Below, piece after piece: positions 8,805 to 17,378 of a stretch of DNA of 45,274 nt. Numbering within the stretch: position 1 is the first letter of the stretch; each line of letters opens with the position of its first letter. The notes below the pieces were generated by a model. The model saw only the letters and a list, made by a program, of their open reading frames with translations. It was not told the origin of the DNA and searched no databases. The translations under genes were made by a program, and so were the position numbers. This DNA is from Terriglobia bacterium (GTDB lineage: Bacteria; Acidobacteriota; Terriglobia; Bryobacterales; Bryobacteraceae), in assembly GCA_020073265.1 (NCBI GenBank), contig JAIQFN010000047.1:1-45274 (forward strand), read 5' to 3'.

Positions 8805-10702
8805 CGCTGCACTCCCACCGGCAGGTTGGCCGGAAGCGCCGACTTGCGCGAGACCTGCCCGGCCAGCGCCTCACTCAGAGAAATGTTGTTCGTATCGAGC
8901 GTCGTGCCCAGGGCCTGATCGAACGCGATGCGCGCGTGGCTGTAGTTCGCCATGCTTTGCACCTGCGCGCTGACGGCGTTCGCCAAGTCGCGCTGGTCCT
9001 GGATCACCTGAAAGGCGGTGGCGGCCCCAAGCTGATACCTTCTCCGATCCGCGTCCAGGGTCTGCTGCTGAAGATCCCGGGCCTTGAGGGCGGCATCATA
9101 TCGAGCGCGCGCCTGCTGCAGCCCAATCACCGCATTCTGGATGTCCACGCGAACCTGGTTGATGCTCTTCTGCAGCGTCAATTCGTTCTGCCGGATTTCG
9201 AGCAGGCTGGTGACATAGTCGGATTGCGCCGCGCGGTTGCGAAGCGGGATGTTCAACGAAATGCCCGCCGAGTAATTCGGATAATTTCGCCGCGCGATCT
9301 GCGCCAGCAGGTTGCCGTAACCTCCCGCCAGATACGCGACCCCCGGATCCAGCGCGCCCGCCGCTGTCAGGTCGCCCGACAAGCCGTTGTTGGTGAGTTC
9401 GGCAAAAGCCTGCAAAGTCGGCTTCAAGGAATTCTTGATGCCCACCAGGTTCAACTGGTTGCTCTCGATATTGATCCGGCTCTGTTCGATCTCGGCGCGC
9501 TTGCCGAGCGCTTCCTCCACCAGCGTGTCCACCGGCCTGATCTCGTCTTTATCCGGAACGGAGATCGTATCCAGGGGCACGACGTGAACATCCGCCAGGC
9601 TGGGACTGGAAACGCCGTTGCGGCTCAAGGCGTTCTTCAGCACCGTTTCCTGCTGCAGCAGATTGGTCTGTGAAACCACCAGGTCCTGCTGGCTGGCGTA
9701 GAGCTGCGCTTCAGCGCGCGTGATTTCAATTTCCGCCAGCGCGCCGATGGCCACCTGCTTCTTGTTGTCTTCGAGCAGTTGCTGCGCCGCTTCTACTTCC
9801 TGCCGGCGCGCGCGCAGGTCCTCGTTGAAACTCACCAGGTCCCAATACAGGTTCAAAGCTGCCGCGACCGTCGTGATCACCTGCTGTTTGAACTGCAGAT
9901 CGGTCACCTTCAGGTTGTTCTTCTGGACGCGAATGTTCCGGCCGTTGACGGCGGATCCAAAGCCCTGCAGGAGATTCTGCGTCACCGTCAAATCCAGGCT
10001 TCCCGTGGTGTACGGATTCAGGCTGAAGAACAGGCTGTTCACTTTGGTGTGCTGGCTCGCATAGACCATCTGCGCGCTCAAACCGAAATCCCAATTCTGC
10101 TGGTACTGAGCCTGAAACGTACGAGTGTTCTGAATCAGGGCCGTGGTGCCGGTCAAGACGGTATTGTTTTGCGGGATGGTGGCGTGTTGGAAGTTCATGA
10201 ACGCGGCGACGGTCGGGTCGAGAGACGGAATGACGGGGCCGAGCTGCGTGACGATCCCGCCGCCCGAACTGACGCCCGCTCCGGCTGCCGCTACGCCGCC
10301 GCTGAAGTTCACACTCACGCCCTGCAGGCTGACGCTTTGGGGACCTGGAGCCAGGCCCACTCCGACGCTGCGCAGCGCGCCACCGGCCTGGGCTCGTTTG
10401 AGCACCTCTCTGGCCAGTAACGGCCCGTAACGTTGCACCTCAACGTCCAGGCTGTTCTCCACCGACAGCGCCACCACGTCCTCAGCCGACAGGTAAAGAT
10501 TGCCGGCGCGCACCAGCGTATCCAAGCGCGGCGAGTTGGTCAGATTGATCGGCGGAACGGTCCTGGGCTCATAAGGACGGGTCAGCCAGCCCAGGCGGCC
10601 CGCAGGAGGCGGCTCAATTCGGATGGCAGTCTGCGCGCTGGCGGACGTAGCGAGCAGCATGGAAACGCAAAACAAACCCAGCGAAATGTGAAATGATTTC
10701 AT
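8801..10702 (-). CDS. TolC-family outer-membrane factor (first of a tandem pair)
   Basis: 633 residues from the ATG at 10702, which gives a clean signal peptide (MKSFHISLGLFCVSMLLATS, ending ASAQ). A longer open frame to 10846 exists but would bury that signal peptide and is rejected. The N-terminal module 'PPINLTNSPRLDTLVRAGNLYLSAEDVVALSVENSLDVEVQRYGP' is matched closely in the downstream paralogue; then a Gly-rich stretch (residues ~110-150) and the TolC repeats follow, e.g. 'YWDLVSFNEDLRARRQEVE' and 'YQLGAATAFQVIQDQRDL'. Function: outer-membrane channel of an efflux or secretion system. It follows the PVA-dehydrogenase-like gene on the same strand after 150 bases, which hold a GC-rich inverted repeat (GGGCCAGGGCCC), so it may be independently transcribed. 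Confidence 0.88.
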   Translation of the reverse strand: MKSFHISLGLFCVSMLLATSASAQTAIRIEPPPAGRLGWLTRPYEPRTVPPINLTNSPRLDTLVRAGNLYLSAEDVVALSVENSLDVEVQRYGPLLAREVLKRAQAGGALRSVGVGLAPGPQSVSLQGVSVNFSGGVAAAGAGVSSGGGIVTQLGPVIPSLDPTVAAFMNFQHATIPQNNTVLTGTTALIQNTRTFQAQYQQNWDFGLSAQMVYASQHTKVNSLFFSLNPYTTGSLDLTVTQNLLQGFGSAVNGRNIRVQKNNLKVTDLQFKQQVITTVAAALNLYWDLVSFNEDLRARRQEVEAAQQLLEDNKKQVAIGALAEIEITRAEAQLYASQQDLVVSQTNLLQQETVLKNALSRNGVSSPSLADVHVVPLDTISVPDKDEIRPVDTLVEEALGKRAEIEQSRINIESNQLNLVGIKNSLKPTLQAFAELTNNGLSGDLTAAGALDPGVAYLAGGYGNLLAQIARRNYPNYSAGISLNIPLRNRAAQSDYVTSLLEIRQNELTLQKSINQVRVDIQNAVIGLQQARARYDAALKARDLQQQTLDADRRRYQLGAATAFQVIQDQRDLANAVSAQVQSMANYSHARIAFDQALGTTLDTNNISLSEALAGQVSRKSALPANLPVGVQR

Positions 10703-10852
10703 CGTTATCGTGTTCGACCTTTGTGTAATGATGCCGGCGTGGTTGGGCCGCCGCGCATGAAGGGGGCCCTGGCCCATCATAACGAGAACGCGCGCAGGGG
10801 AGCTTGAGTTCCGTGGATTGCAGCGCGCCGAGCCGGTCGCGCTCAAGACGAG

Positions 10853-12655
10853 CTATTTTCCGTCTACCGAAAAAGCCAGCAGCACGTTTCCGGGCGAGCC
10901 GCCGAATCCGCCGTAACCGGAATTGGTGAACACCATGCCATTGGCGATGGTCGGTCCCGCGCCGTTGATGGAGCCGCCCTTGGCCGCGACCTTGTTTACC
11001 GTCTCGAAGGGCCTGGAGGTTTCGAAATCCCACAGGATCTCGCCGGTCTTGGTGGAGTAAGCGCGGAAGTGCCCGTTCACCGCGCCCGAGAACACCGCGC
11101 CCGGAATCACGGAGACGGCCGCCGATTGAGCCGGCTGGCAACCTTGCGTCCCTTCGCACGCGACCTTGGGAGCGGGTGTGCTCCAGACTTGTTCGCCGGT
11201 GGCGAGCTTCAGCGCCGAAATGCCGGGCTTCGCGCCATTGCGCACGATCACGTCGGAGATGGCGACGTAGGTATTCTGATCGTCAGCCGCATGGCCCCAC
11301 TCGACTCCGCCCAGCGCGCTACCGGCGCCCACGCGCACCTGCCAGACGATCTTGCCCTTCTGATCGGGATCCAGACCCCAGACCACGCCCGACTTCTGTC
11401 CGGCCACGATAATCTGCTTGCCGCCACCGATCGAGCGCAGGATCGGCGCGCTACCGAAGTCGAAATCCGGACCGAGTTCTTCCGGGCAATTCGGCGAAGC
11501 GGGGCAACCCACGATGAAATTGTCCTTGGGCGTGACCTGGCTCACCCACATGAGCCTTCCGCTCTCGAGATCGAACGCGACGATCGCGTCGCTGGTGTTG
11601 ATGTCGACGTCAGTATAGGAATCGCCGGTGGCCGCATAGACCAGCTTGCGCTTGGTGTCGATGGTGGGCGCCGACCAGATGGCCGCGCCCGCGGGTCCGT
11701 ACATCTGCGTGCCCACCTTGCTCTTCTTGTACGCCTTGGGAGGATCGAGCACGCTGTAACTCTTCCAGAGCTGGCGACCGGTTTCGGCGTCCAACGCCAC
11801 CATGCTTCCCCGGAACTTGCAGCACTCATACTGCGGCGCGCGGGCCGATCCTTCTTCAACCGAAGCGACCGGTACATACAGACGGCCGTCATGCAGAATC
11901 GGCGTTCCCGTGATGCGCGCCACCGGATGATCGTCCAATTGAATCTTCCACAGCGGCGCTCCGGTTTCGGCGTCAACGGCGTGGGCGTAGGCCCGCAGGT
12001 CGCCGAAGTAAGCGATGTAGCGTCCGCCGGTTTTCGCGGGCGCGATCTGAATCGCAGTCCGGACGCCCGCGCCGGCTTTGTAAGCCCAGTAGGTGCATCC
12101 CGTGGCGGCGTCCAGAGAGTACACGGTACCCGCGGCGCTGCCCACGAAGATGCGGCCGCCCACGACGGTGGGTTGCGCAAAGGCCCGGTTGTCGCCAGGG
12201 AATCCGAAGGCCCACTTGAGCTTGAGCTTGGGAATGTCCGCGGCCGCTAGGCCAGGCTTGGGTTGGTAACGCGAATTGTCGGCATCCACTCCCCAGCCGT
12301 TCCAGTCGCCGGCCGCTAGCGAGAACTTCTTCGCCGGAGCCGTGCACATTCCGGCCGACTCTTCGGTGCGGGCCGAAAATTCCTTGCCCGTCAGGAAGCG
12401 CGCGATGGCGCGTCCCTCTGCCTGACTCAAGCCGGCCGATTGGGTCACCATCGCTCCGTTGAACATCGCATTCACGATGGCCTCCGGAGTTCGCGCCGCG
12501 ATCTCCTCGCGCTTCGGAATCCGGGACTGCGCGCTGGGGTTCTCGTGACAGTCGGCGCAACGCGCCTTGTAAAGCGCGGCTCCATCAGGATCAGCGGCCC
12601 ACAGCGAACCAACCACACAACTCAACAGAACGATGACGGATCCTCGAACACGCAT
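10853..12655 (-). CDS. Cytochrome c/PQQ quinoprotein, polyvinyl-alcohol-dehydrogenase-like
   Basis: 600 residues with a signal peptide (1-21). An N-terminal cytochrome c domain carries haem motif C33-A-D-C36-H37. From ~115 onward comes an eight-bladed PQQ-type propeller with W-motifs such as 'PKLKLKWAFGFPGDNRAF', 'DAETGAPLWKIQLDDHP' and 'DAETGRQLWKSY'. A vicinal cysteine pair C278-C279 ('YECCKFRGSMVALD') matches the vicinal-disulfide position of quinoprotein alcohol dehydrogenases. This N-terminal haem c plus propeller order and length fit polyvinyl alcohol dehydrogenase (EC 1.1.2.6) and relatives, periplasmic enzymes oxidising secondary alcohols and passing electrons to cytochrome c. The natural substrate here is unknown. 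The RBS GGAGG lies 10 bases before the ATG. It is divergent from the MFS transporter gene with a 102-base gap. Confidence 0.82.
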   Translation of the reverse strand: MRVRGSVIVLLSCVVGSLWAADPDGAALYKARCADCHENPSAQSRIPKREEIAARTPEAIVNAMFNGAMVTQSAGLSQAEGRAIARFLTGKEFSARTEESAGMCTAPAKKFSLAAGDWNGWGVDADNSRYQPKPGLAAADIPKLKLKWAFGFPGDNRAFAQPTVVGGRIFVGSAAGTVYSLDAATGCTYWAYKAGAGVRTAIQIAPAKTGGRYIAYFGDLRAYAHAVDAETGAPLWKIQLDDHPVARITGTPILHDGRLYVPVASVEEGSARAPQYECCKFRGSMVALDAETGRQLWKSYSVLDPPKAYKKSKVGTQMYGPAGAAIWSAPTIDTKRKLVYAATGDSYTDVDINTSDAIVAFDLESGRLMWVSQVTPKDNFIVGCPASPNCPEELGPDFDFGSAPILRSIGGGKQIIVAGQKSGVVWGLDPDQKGKIVWQVRVGAGSALGGVEWGHAADDQNTYVAISDVIVRNGAKPGISALKLATGEQVWSTPAPKVACEGTQGCQPAQSAAVSVIPGAVFSGAVNGHFRAYSTKTGEILWDFETSRPFETVNKVAAKGGSINGAGPTIANGMVFTNSGYGGFGGSPGNVLLAFSVDGK

Positions 12656-12702
12656 CAGCAGGAAACCTCCGGGTTAACGTGGCATTCAGCCAGTAGCAAC
12701 AA

Positions 12703-12711
12703 AATATATCA
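12703..12711 (-). promoter_or_regulatory. Candidate extended -10 promoter element of the PVA-dehydrogenase-like gene
   Basis: On the minus strand this reads TGATATATT, an extended -10 (TGN-TATATT), about 47 bases before the ATG of the quinoprotein gene. No good -35 hexamer is visible 16-18 bases upstream. Confidence 0.35.
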
Positions 12712-12757
12712 CGTCCGAAGCCTGATCAGAGGGCCTGTGGCGGATAATGGGAGGTCC

Positions 12758-13969
12758 ATGCCGTTCCGCGATCAACGTTGGCTGGCGCTCTGGGCCGCCA
12801 TGCTCGGCTACATGCTGGACGCCATGGACGTGCTGCTGTACGTGTTCGCCATCCAGACTCTGCGCGCCGAGTTTCACTGGTCGGCCGCCACCGCGGGCCT
12901 GGTCAGCTCGGTGACTCTGATCGCGTCGTCCTTCGGCGGAGTAGCCGCGGGCATGCTGGCCGACCGCATCGGCCGCTCCCGCACGCTGGTTTACACGATT
13001 CTGACCTACTCGATCGCGTCGGGGCTGTCGGCGACCTCCACGGGGATCGCGACGCTACTGGTGTGGAGAATGTTCGTGGGCCTGGGCCTGGGCGGAGAAT
13101 GGTCCGCCGGCGCGGTTCTGGTCTCCGAACATTGGCCCGCCGAGCATCGCGCCAAAGCGATTGGTCTCATGCAATCGGGGTGGGCTATCGGCTACATGCT
13201 GGCGGCGGTGCTCACCGCGTTGGTGCTTCCGCGATTCGGCTGGCGCGTGTTGTTTCTGGCCGGCGTCCTGCCCGCGCTGCTGACGATCTGGATTCAACGT
13301 CACGTAAAGGAACCCGAAATCTGGACCAAGCGGAGCGCCGCTGTGCCGATTCGAGCTCTCTTTCGCCCGCCGCTTGGGAGGCGCACGTTTCTCGCCACCG
13401 CGCTTGCGACGTCGGTGTTATTCGCTTACTGGGGAGTCAACACGTGGCTCCCCGGGTTTCTCTCCGCGTCCAAGACGCAAGGTGGCGCAGGTCTCGACAT
13501 CCTGCAGACCAGCACCTGGATCTTCACCATGCAGATCGGCGCATTTCTCGGATACGTCACCTTCGGCTGGTTGGCGGACCGGTTCGGGCGGCGTCCGGTG
13601 TTCTTTGTTTATGTTGTCGCCGCGGCGATTCTCACGCCAGTCTACGGCCTGACTCCACGCTGGGGCGGCGCCGCGGCCGAAACCTGGCTCTTCATTCTCG
13701 GGCCGTTCCTGGGCTTCTTCGGCACCGGGTTCTTCTCGCTATTCGGCGCGATGCTGGCGGAACTCTATCCGACCGCGGTCCGCGGAACCGGCCAGGGCTT
13801 CGTCTATAACGTCGGACGCGCCGCCAGCGCGCTGGCTCCTTTCACTGTAGGAGCGATCGCCGACCGGCGAGGGATTGGTGCGGGCTTGGCGCTGAACTCC
13901 GCGTTCTTCCTGACCGGAGCGATCCTCATTTTCACGCTTCCGGAGACCAAGAACACCGAGCTAGCATGA
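12758..13969 (+). CDS. MFS transporter (metabolite/sugar:H+ symporter type)
   Basis: 403 residues from the ATG at 12758, which has GGGAGG five bases upstream; the longer open frame back to 12440 runs antisense through the quinoprotein gene and is rejected. Twelve hydrophobic segments are expected. The MFS signature between TM2 and TM3 is D69-R-I-G-R73 ('ADRIGRSRTLVYT'), repeated in the second half as 'GWLADRFGRRPVF'. 'GLGLGGEWSAGAVLVSEHWP' and 'RAKAIGLMQSGWAIGYMLAA' are typical of the metabolite:H+, aromatic-acid:H+ and sialate:H+ symporter branches. 'MLAELYPTAVRGTGQGFVYNVGR' in the second half fits the same group. It probably imports a small organic acid or sugar across the inner membrane. 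Divergent orientation to the quinoprotein suggests, but does not prove, a shared substrate. Confidence 0.85.
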   Translation: MPFRDQRWLALWAAMLGYMLDAMDVLLYVFAIQTLRAEFHWSAATAGLVSSVTLIASSFGGVAAGMLADRIGRSRTLVYTILTYSIASGLSATSTGIATLLVWRMFVGLGLGGEWSAGAVLVSEHWPAEHRAKAIGLMQSGWAIGYMLAAVLTALVLPRFGWRVLFLAGVLPALLTIWIQRHVKEPEIWTKRSAAVPIRALFRPPLGRRTFLATALATSVLFAYWGVNTWLPGFLSASKTQGGAGLDILQTSTWIFTMQIGAFLGYVTFGWLADRFGRRPVFFVYVVAAAILTPVYGLTPRWGGAAAETWLFILGPFLGFFGTGFFSLFGAMLAELYPTAVRGTGQGFVYNVGRAASALAPFTVGAIADRRGIGAGLALNSAFFLTGAILIFTLPETKNTELA

Positions 13970-13973
13970 AGTT

Positions 13974-16193
13974 TCAAAAGTGAAATCGATACCTAAGCTG
14001 AACGTAGATCTGTCTCGGCTCGCCGTAGTGCGTGCCGCCGAAGGTCGCGCTATTGTCCAGCAGGAATCTGCGATTGGTCACGTTCAATCCGACCACCGAA
14101 AGCGACAAGCTCTCGCCGAGCGCTTTCCCTAGCGACAAATTGAAGGTCGTGTGCGGTTCCAAGTGCATCGGAATCTCGCTATCGCCGTCCGTGAAGCCCG
14201 AGCCGTAGTACAATCCGCCGGAGGCCCACGCGCGCCGCGGCAGCGCGACATTGAAGTTCGCGTGCAGCGTGTGCCGCTGATCGTGATCCAGGAGGAAGTA
14301 GCCGGTATCAGGGGGCGAGAAATCGGTCAACCCGCCTGCGACCGCCCCCTCGGCCTCGGCGTGCTGATAGGAGTACGTGATCGCGACGTCTCCACGCCGC
14401 AGAATCCTCGGCGAGCGAATGGTGACCTCGGTCCCCCAGATCCGCGCTCCGGCGATCGAGAGCGGAAAGAACACGTTGGAGTTTCCGATCGAATTGTGGT
14501 CGAAGTAGTTCCGGGAACGCATCCGGAAATTGTTCACGTCGAAGCTCCAGCCCCGCAGCGGAATCGTGAGTCCGATTTGATTCTCCTGGTCGCGCTCGCC
14601 CTTCAGCGGAATGAATCCGAGTCCCTGCGTGACCGCAAAATCGAGCAGCGGCCCTTGCACGGTGGTTAGGGGCGGAGCTTGATAGTAAGTCCCGAAGTAT
14701 CCACGCAACACCCAACCCAAGCGCGGAATCCGGATCGCCGCGCCTACCCGGGGACTGGCGGCATTCTCGGAGACCGCGCCGGTGAAGTGCGTCAGCCGCA
14801 AGCCTCCGGTGAGAGTGAGCCAGCTCGCCAGCTTGAATTGATCTTCGAGAAAACCCGCTTCCAGATGGCCAGTCGAGTTCATCGCGCCGGCGACATTCGA
14901 ACCCGAGCCGTCATTTGCGAGCAGGCGGATCGACTCAGCATCGCGCTGTCCGAAACCATACACGCCCACGCGCGCGTTGTGCCGCGTGGTGACGGCGTTC
15001 AAGGCGATCTGCGCACCCGCATAGGTGGAATCCAGATGTTGCAGCGTGCTGATGGGCGTGTCGTTAGGATCGCCATCGTAATTCGCGCGATTGAAATGCG
15101 CGAACGGCGACAGCGTAAACAACACTCCCGGCGAAAAGGTATGCGCCCAGGTGAAATCCGCCAGCACATCCCGCTCCCGCTCCACATCGCGAATGCCGGC
15201 CGCGACCGCCCCCGGGTCATTGGGCACTTGATAATCGTCGCGCCGCAGCGAGGTGATGAACCGAAGCTGATTGGCCGGATCGAGGTTGAAGATCAGAGAG
15301 CCGAACCCGCCCAGGCCCCATACGCGGTCGTGCAGCAACTCCGGACCGGGCGTCTCCAGCCCGTAATCGCTGCGATTCCCGTTCACGCTGCCGAAGTAGG
15401 CGAAGCGCTGCGTGTGGTCGCCGAAATTGAACTGATTGTTGGTCTGATGAAAAGTGCCCAGCGTGGTGTTGATTTCCATCTCGCGATCTTTTTCGAAGCC
15501 GGTTCGCGGAACGACATTGAACACGCCGTAGGTGCGATCGCCGTACTCGGACGAATACCCGCCGCGCTGCACTTCCAGATAGTCGATGTCCTTGGGATCG
15601 ATCTGCGGCCCCACGTTGCTCGCGATGTTCGTGTTCGGTATGGGAATCCCGTCGATGGCCCAAGTGACCTGGTGGCCGCCGCGAACGTGGAGCTGATCGT
15701 GTGTCATGTAGGCGCCCGGCACGTAGTTGGTGATCATCTCGAGGCTGTTGGTCAGATCCGCGCCCGGCGTCTGCTCGATCAGGCCCCGGCTGATCAGTGT
15801 CTCGGCGGACGCTTGCGGATTCACTTCCTCCGATTTCTCCGACACCTCGACGGACTCTTGCTGAGGCGCCAACCCGAGCTGCAAATGCAACACCGGCGCA
15901 TTGCCGGAAGCCACCACCAGGCGTTGCTCTTCTTCGCGGAAACCTTCGTGCTTAACGCGAATGATATATTCGCCCGCGGGGACGGCCGAGAAGGTGAACT
16001 CTCCGCTGCCATCGGTCCGCACCTGGTTGGACCACTCCGACGCTGCCGCCTTGAGCGTAACCCCGGCACCCGGTACGGGCCGGTGCGACGGATCGTGCAC
16101 GATTCCGCGCACGTTTCCGAAAATCGTCGCGCGAGCGTCCGCCGCACAGAATAAGAAAGCGATCGATGCCGAGAGAAGATAGACCCGGCGCAT
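13974..16193 (-). CDS. TonB-dependent receptor with N-terminal carboxypeptidase-regulatory-like domain
   Basis: 739 residues from the ATG at 16193 (AAGGAGG four bases upstream). Signal peptide 1-20; residues ~25-105 form a CarboxypepD_reg-like beta sandwich ('FGNVRGIVHDPSHRPVPGAG'). The plug follows ('LTNSLEMITNYVPGAYM', 'LHVRGGHQVTWAIDGIPIP', 'DIDYLEVQRGGYSSEYGDR'). The rest is a 22-strand-type barrel ending in aromatic YRFHF, the usual outer-membrane assembly signal. It is shorter than the Oar-like receptors elsewhere in the window and closer to classical siderophore or metal receptors. It is the last gene of a minus-strand cluster, 38 bases after the small Cys-rich protein. That neighbour suggests a metal or thiol-reactive ligand (inference). 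Its stop lies five bases from the stop of the convergent MFS gene. Confidence 0.88.
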   Translation of the reverse strand: MRRVYLLSASIAFLFCAADARATIFGNVRGIVHDPSHRPVPGAGVTLKAAASEWSNQVRTDGSGEFTFSAVPAGEYIIRVKHEGFREEEQRLVVASGNAPVLHLQLGLAPQQESVEVSEKSEEVNPQASAETLISRGLIEQTPGADLTNSLEMITNYVPGAYMTHDQLHVRGGHQVTWAIDGIPIPNTNIASNVGPQIDPKDIDYLEVQRGGYSSEYGDRTYGVFNVVPRTGFEKDREMEINTTLGTFHQTNNQFNFGDHTQRFAYFGSVNGNRSDYGLETPGPELLHDRVWGLGGFGSLIFNLDPANQLRFITSLRRDDYQVPNDPGAVAAGIRDVERERDVLADFTWAHTFSPGVLFTLSPFAHFNRANYDGDPNDTPISTLQHLDSTYAGAQIALNAVTTRHNARVGVYGFGQRDAESIRLLANDGSGSNVAGAMNSTGHLEAGFLEDQFKLASWLTLTGGLRLTHFTGAVSENAASPRVGAAIRIPRLGWVLRGYFGTYYQAPPLTTVQGPLLDFAVTQGLGFIPLKGERDQENQIGLTIPLRGWSFDVNNFRMRSRNYFDHNSIGNSNVFFPLSIAGARIWGTEVTIRSPRILRRGDVAITYSYQHAEAEGAVAGGLTDFSPPDTGYFLLDHDQRHTLHANFNVALPRRAWASGGLYYGSGFTDGDSEIPMHLEPHTTFNLSLGKALGESLSLSVVGLNVTNRRFLLDNSATFGGTHYGEPRQIYVQLRYRFHF

Positions 16194-16231
16194 ACATCCT
16201 CCTTGCAACAACTGAAAGGGAACCCCTGCGA

Positions 16232-16600
16232 TTAGGCTTCAGCAGGAGGAGGGCGCTGGTAGAGAAAAACGTCGCGATGCGCTCGAGCGAACCCGGAAAC
16301 CGATTGGACGGCTGGCCGGGTGGCCGGGGCCGCCGCTGCGGGCATTACCGTGAGGGGCTGGATCGCCGCCAGCGGCTTGATGTTCCGAACTGGAATCCGG
16401 CACTGAGTCCCGCATCCCAGATCGGCGACCAAAGCCGGACCGCCCGATGCATTATGCGATCGGCGGCAGCAGCAAACCTGTTTATCTTTGCAGCAGAGGG
16501 CGGTTGACGCCGTCGCTCCCATCGCGAGGAACGGGAGGGGCTGAGCCGTCAGGCACACCAGCAGCGCGCAGGCGATCAGGCGGGCCAGGCGCATCAGCAT
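16232..16600 (-). CDS. Small exported Cys-rich protein
   Basis: 122 residues with a signal peptide (residues 1-27, 'LIACALLVCLTAQPLPFLAMG'). The mature part begins with a dense cysteine cluster: C36-C37, C43-C44-C45 plus H49 ('CCKDKQVCCCRRSH'), then C63 and C67 ('CGTQC'). The C-terminus is Pro/Ala-rich and ends 'FLYQRPPPAEA'. The size, exported Cys/His motif and 'RPPPA' end are reminiscent of the short DUF2946-type proteins often found next to copper or other metal TonB receptors, but I cannot confirm membership. It lies 38 bases before the receptor gene and 30 bases after the methyltransferase gene, on the same strand. A possible -10 (TATACT, minus strand, 16611-16616) precedes it. A role in periplasmic metal binding or delivery to the receptor is inference. 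Confidence 0.6.
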   Translation of the reverse strand: MLMRLARLIACALLVCLTAQPLPFLAMGATASTALCCKDKQVCCCRRSHNASGGPALVADLGCGTQCRIPVRNIKPLAAIQPLTVMPAAAAPATRPAVQSVSGFARAHRDVFLYQRPPPAEA

Positions 16601-16630
16601 TTCAAACTTCAGTATACTCCTCGCGGCGAT

Positions 16631-17314
16631 TTATCGCGAAGATGCGCCCGCGACTCCAAAGATCAGGAACTGCTGGCGCGGCAGAAAATCATGCTGTGCC
16701 ACCAGCTTGTATCCGGCCTTGGCCATCTCCGATTTGAACTTCCCGGGCGAGAAGCGAAACTCCTTGGGCGGGCCGTCGGGTGAGTCCGGCTTGAAGTCAA
16801 TGATCGCCACCCGGCCGCCCGGCTTGAGCGACTTCGCCAGCTTCTGGAAATACGCCTCGCGACCGCCGATGTGGTGATAAGTATCGACGATCAGGACCAC
16901 GTCCACGGGTTCCGGAAGATTGGGCGTGTCCGCGGCCGCCTGCACCGACACTACGTTCTTCAGCCCCTCCTTGGCGGCGCGCTCTCGCAGATAAGTCACC
17001 ATGGACGGCTCGATGTCGGCGCCGTAGACCTTGGGCGCGGCTTCCGACTTTGCCAGCCGCACGGTGAAGTACCCGGTGCCGGAGCCGACGTCGGCCACGA
17101 TGTCGCCGCGCTTCAAACCCAGCGCCGCGATCACGCGATCGGGCATCTGCCAGGCATCCCGGGCCGGATCGTCGAACATCTTGGCGAACTGCTCGGGCTG
17201 GTCGAAGCGGTGCTCCATGTGGTCGGCATGGGTTTTCTCCTGGCTCTTGGATTGAGCCAGCAGCACGGCCGCAAACAGCGGCACTACGGCAAGCAGACAA
17301 CGGCTAGAATGCAT
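16631..17314 (-). CDS. Exported class I SAM-dependent methyltransferase
   Basis: 227 residues. An N-terminal signal peptide is clear (LLAVVPLFAAVLLAQSKSQE, cleavage near residue 21), followed by 'HADHMEHRFDQPEQFAKMFD'. The Rossmann methyltransferase core has motif I D75-V-G-S-G-T-G81 ('VADVGSGTGYFTVRLA'), the acidic loop 'VYGADIEPSMVTYLRERA', and post-motifs 'VDVVLIVDTYHHI' and 'LKPGGRVAIIDFKP'. Length fits the family. The export signal is odd, because S-adenosylmethionine is a cytosolic cofactor; the same layout exists in annotated homologues of other phyla, so it is not a chance fusion. It sits between the haem-c/propeller gene (64 bases upstream) and the Cys-rich protein. The substrate is unknown. 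A GCGAT-TT-ATCGC inverted repeat (16626-16637) overlaps its stop codon. Confidence 0.8.
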   Translation of the reverse strand: MHSSRCLLAVVPLFAAVLLAQSKSQEKTHADHMEHRFDQPEQFAKMFDDPARDAWQMPDRVIAALGLKRGDIVADVGSGTGYFTVRLAKSEAAPKVYGADIEPSMVTYLRERAAKEGLKNVVSVQAAADTPNLPEPVDVVLIVDTYHHIGGREAYFQKLAKSLKPGGRVAIIDFKPDSPDGPPKEFRFSPGKFKSEMAKAGYKLVAQHDFLPRQQFLIFGVAGASSR

Positions 17315-17378
17315 TGGAAACTCCTCGTCTCATTCTAGAATTTGACGCGTTCGCCCCGGGATTTCTTCCCGAAAACTT

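Noticed and set aside
12440-12757. N-terminal extension of the MFS transporter frame
   Set aside because: It runs antisense through the 5' end of the quinoprotein gene, is hydrophilic, and the ATG at 12758 has a good RBS immediately before the first membrane segment.
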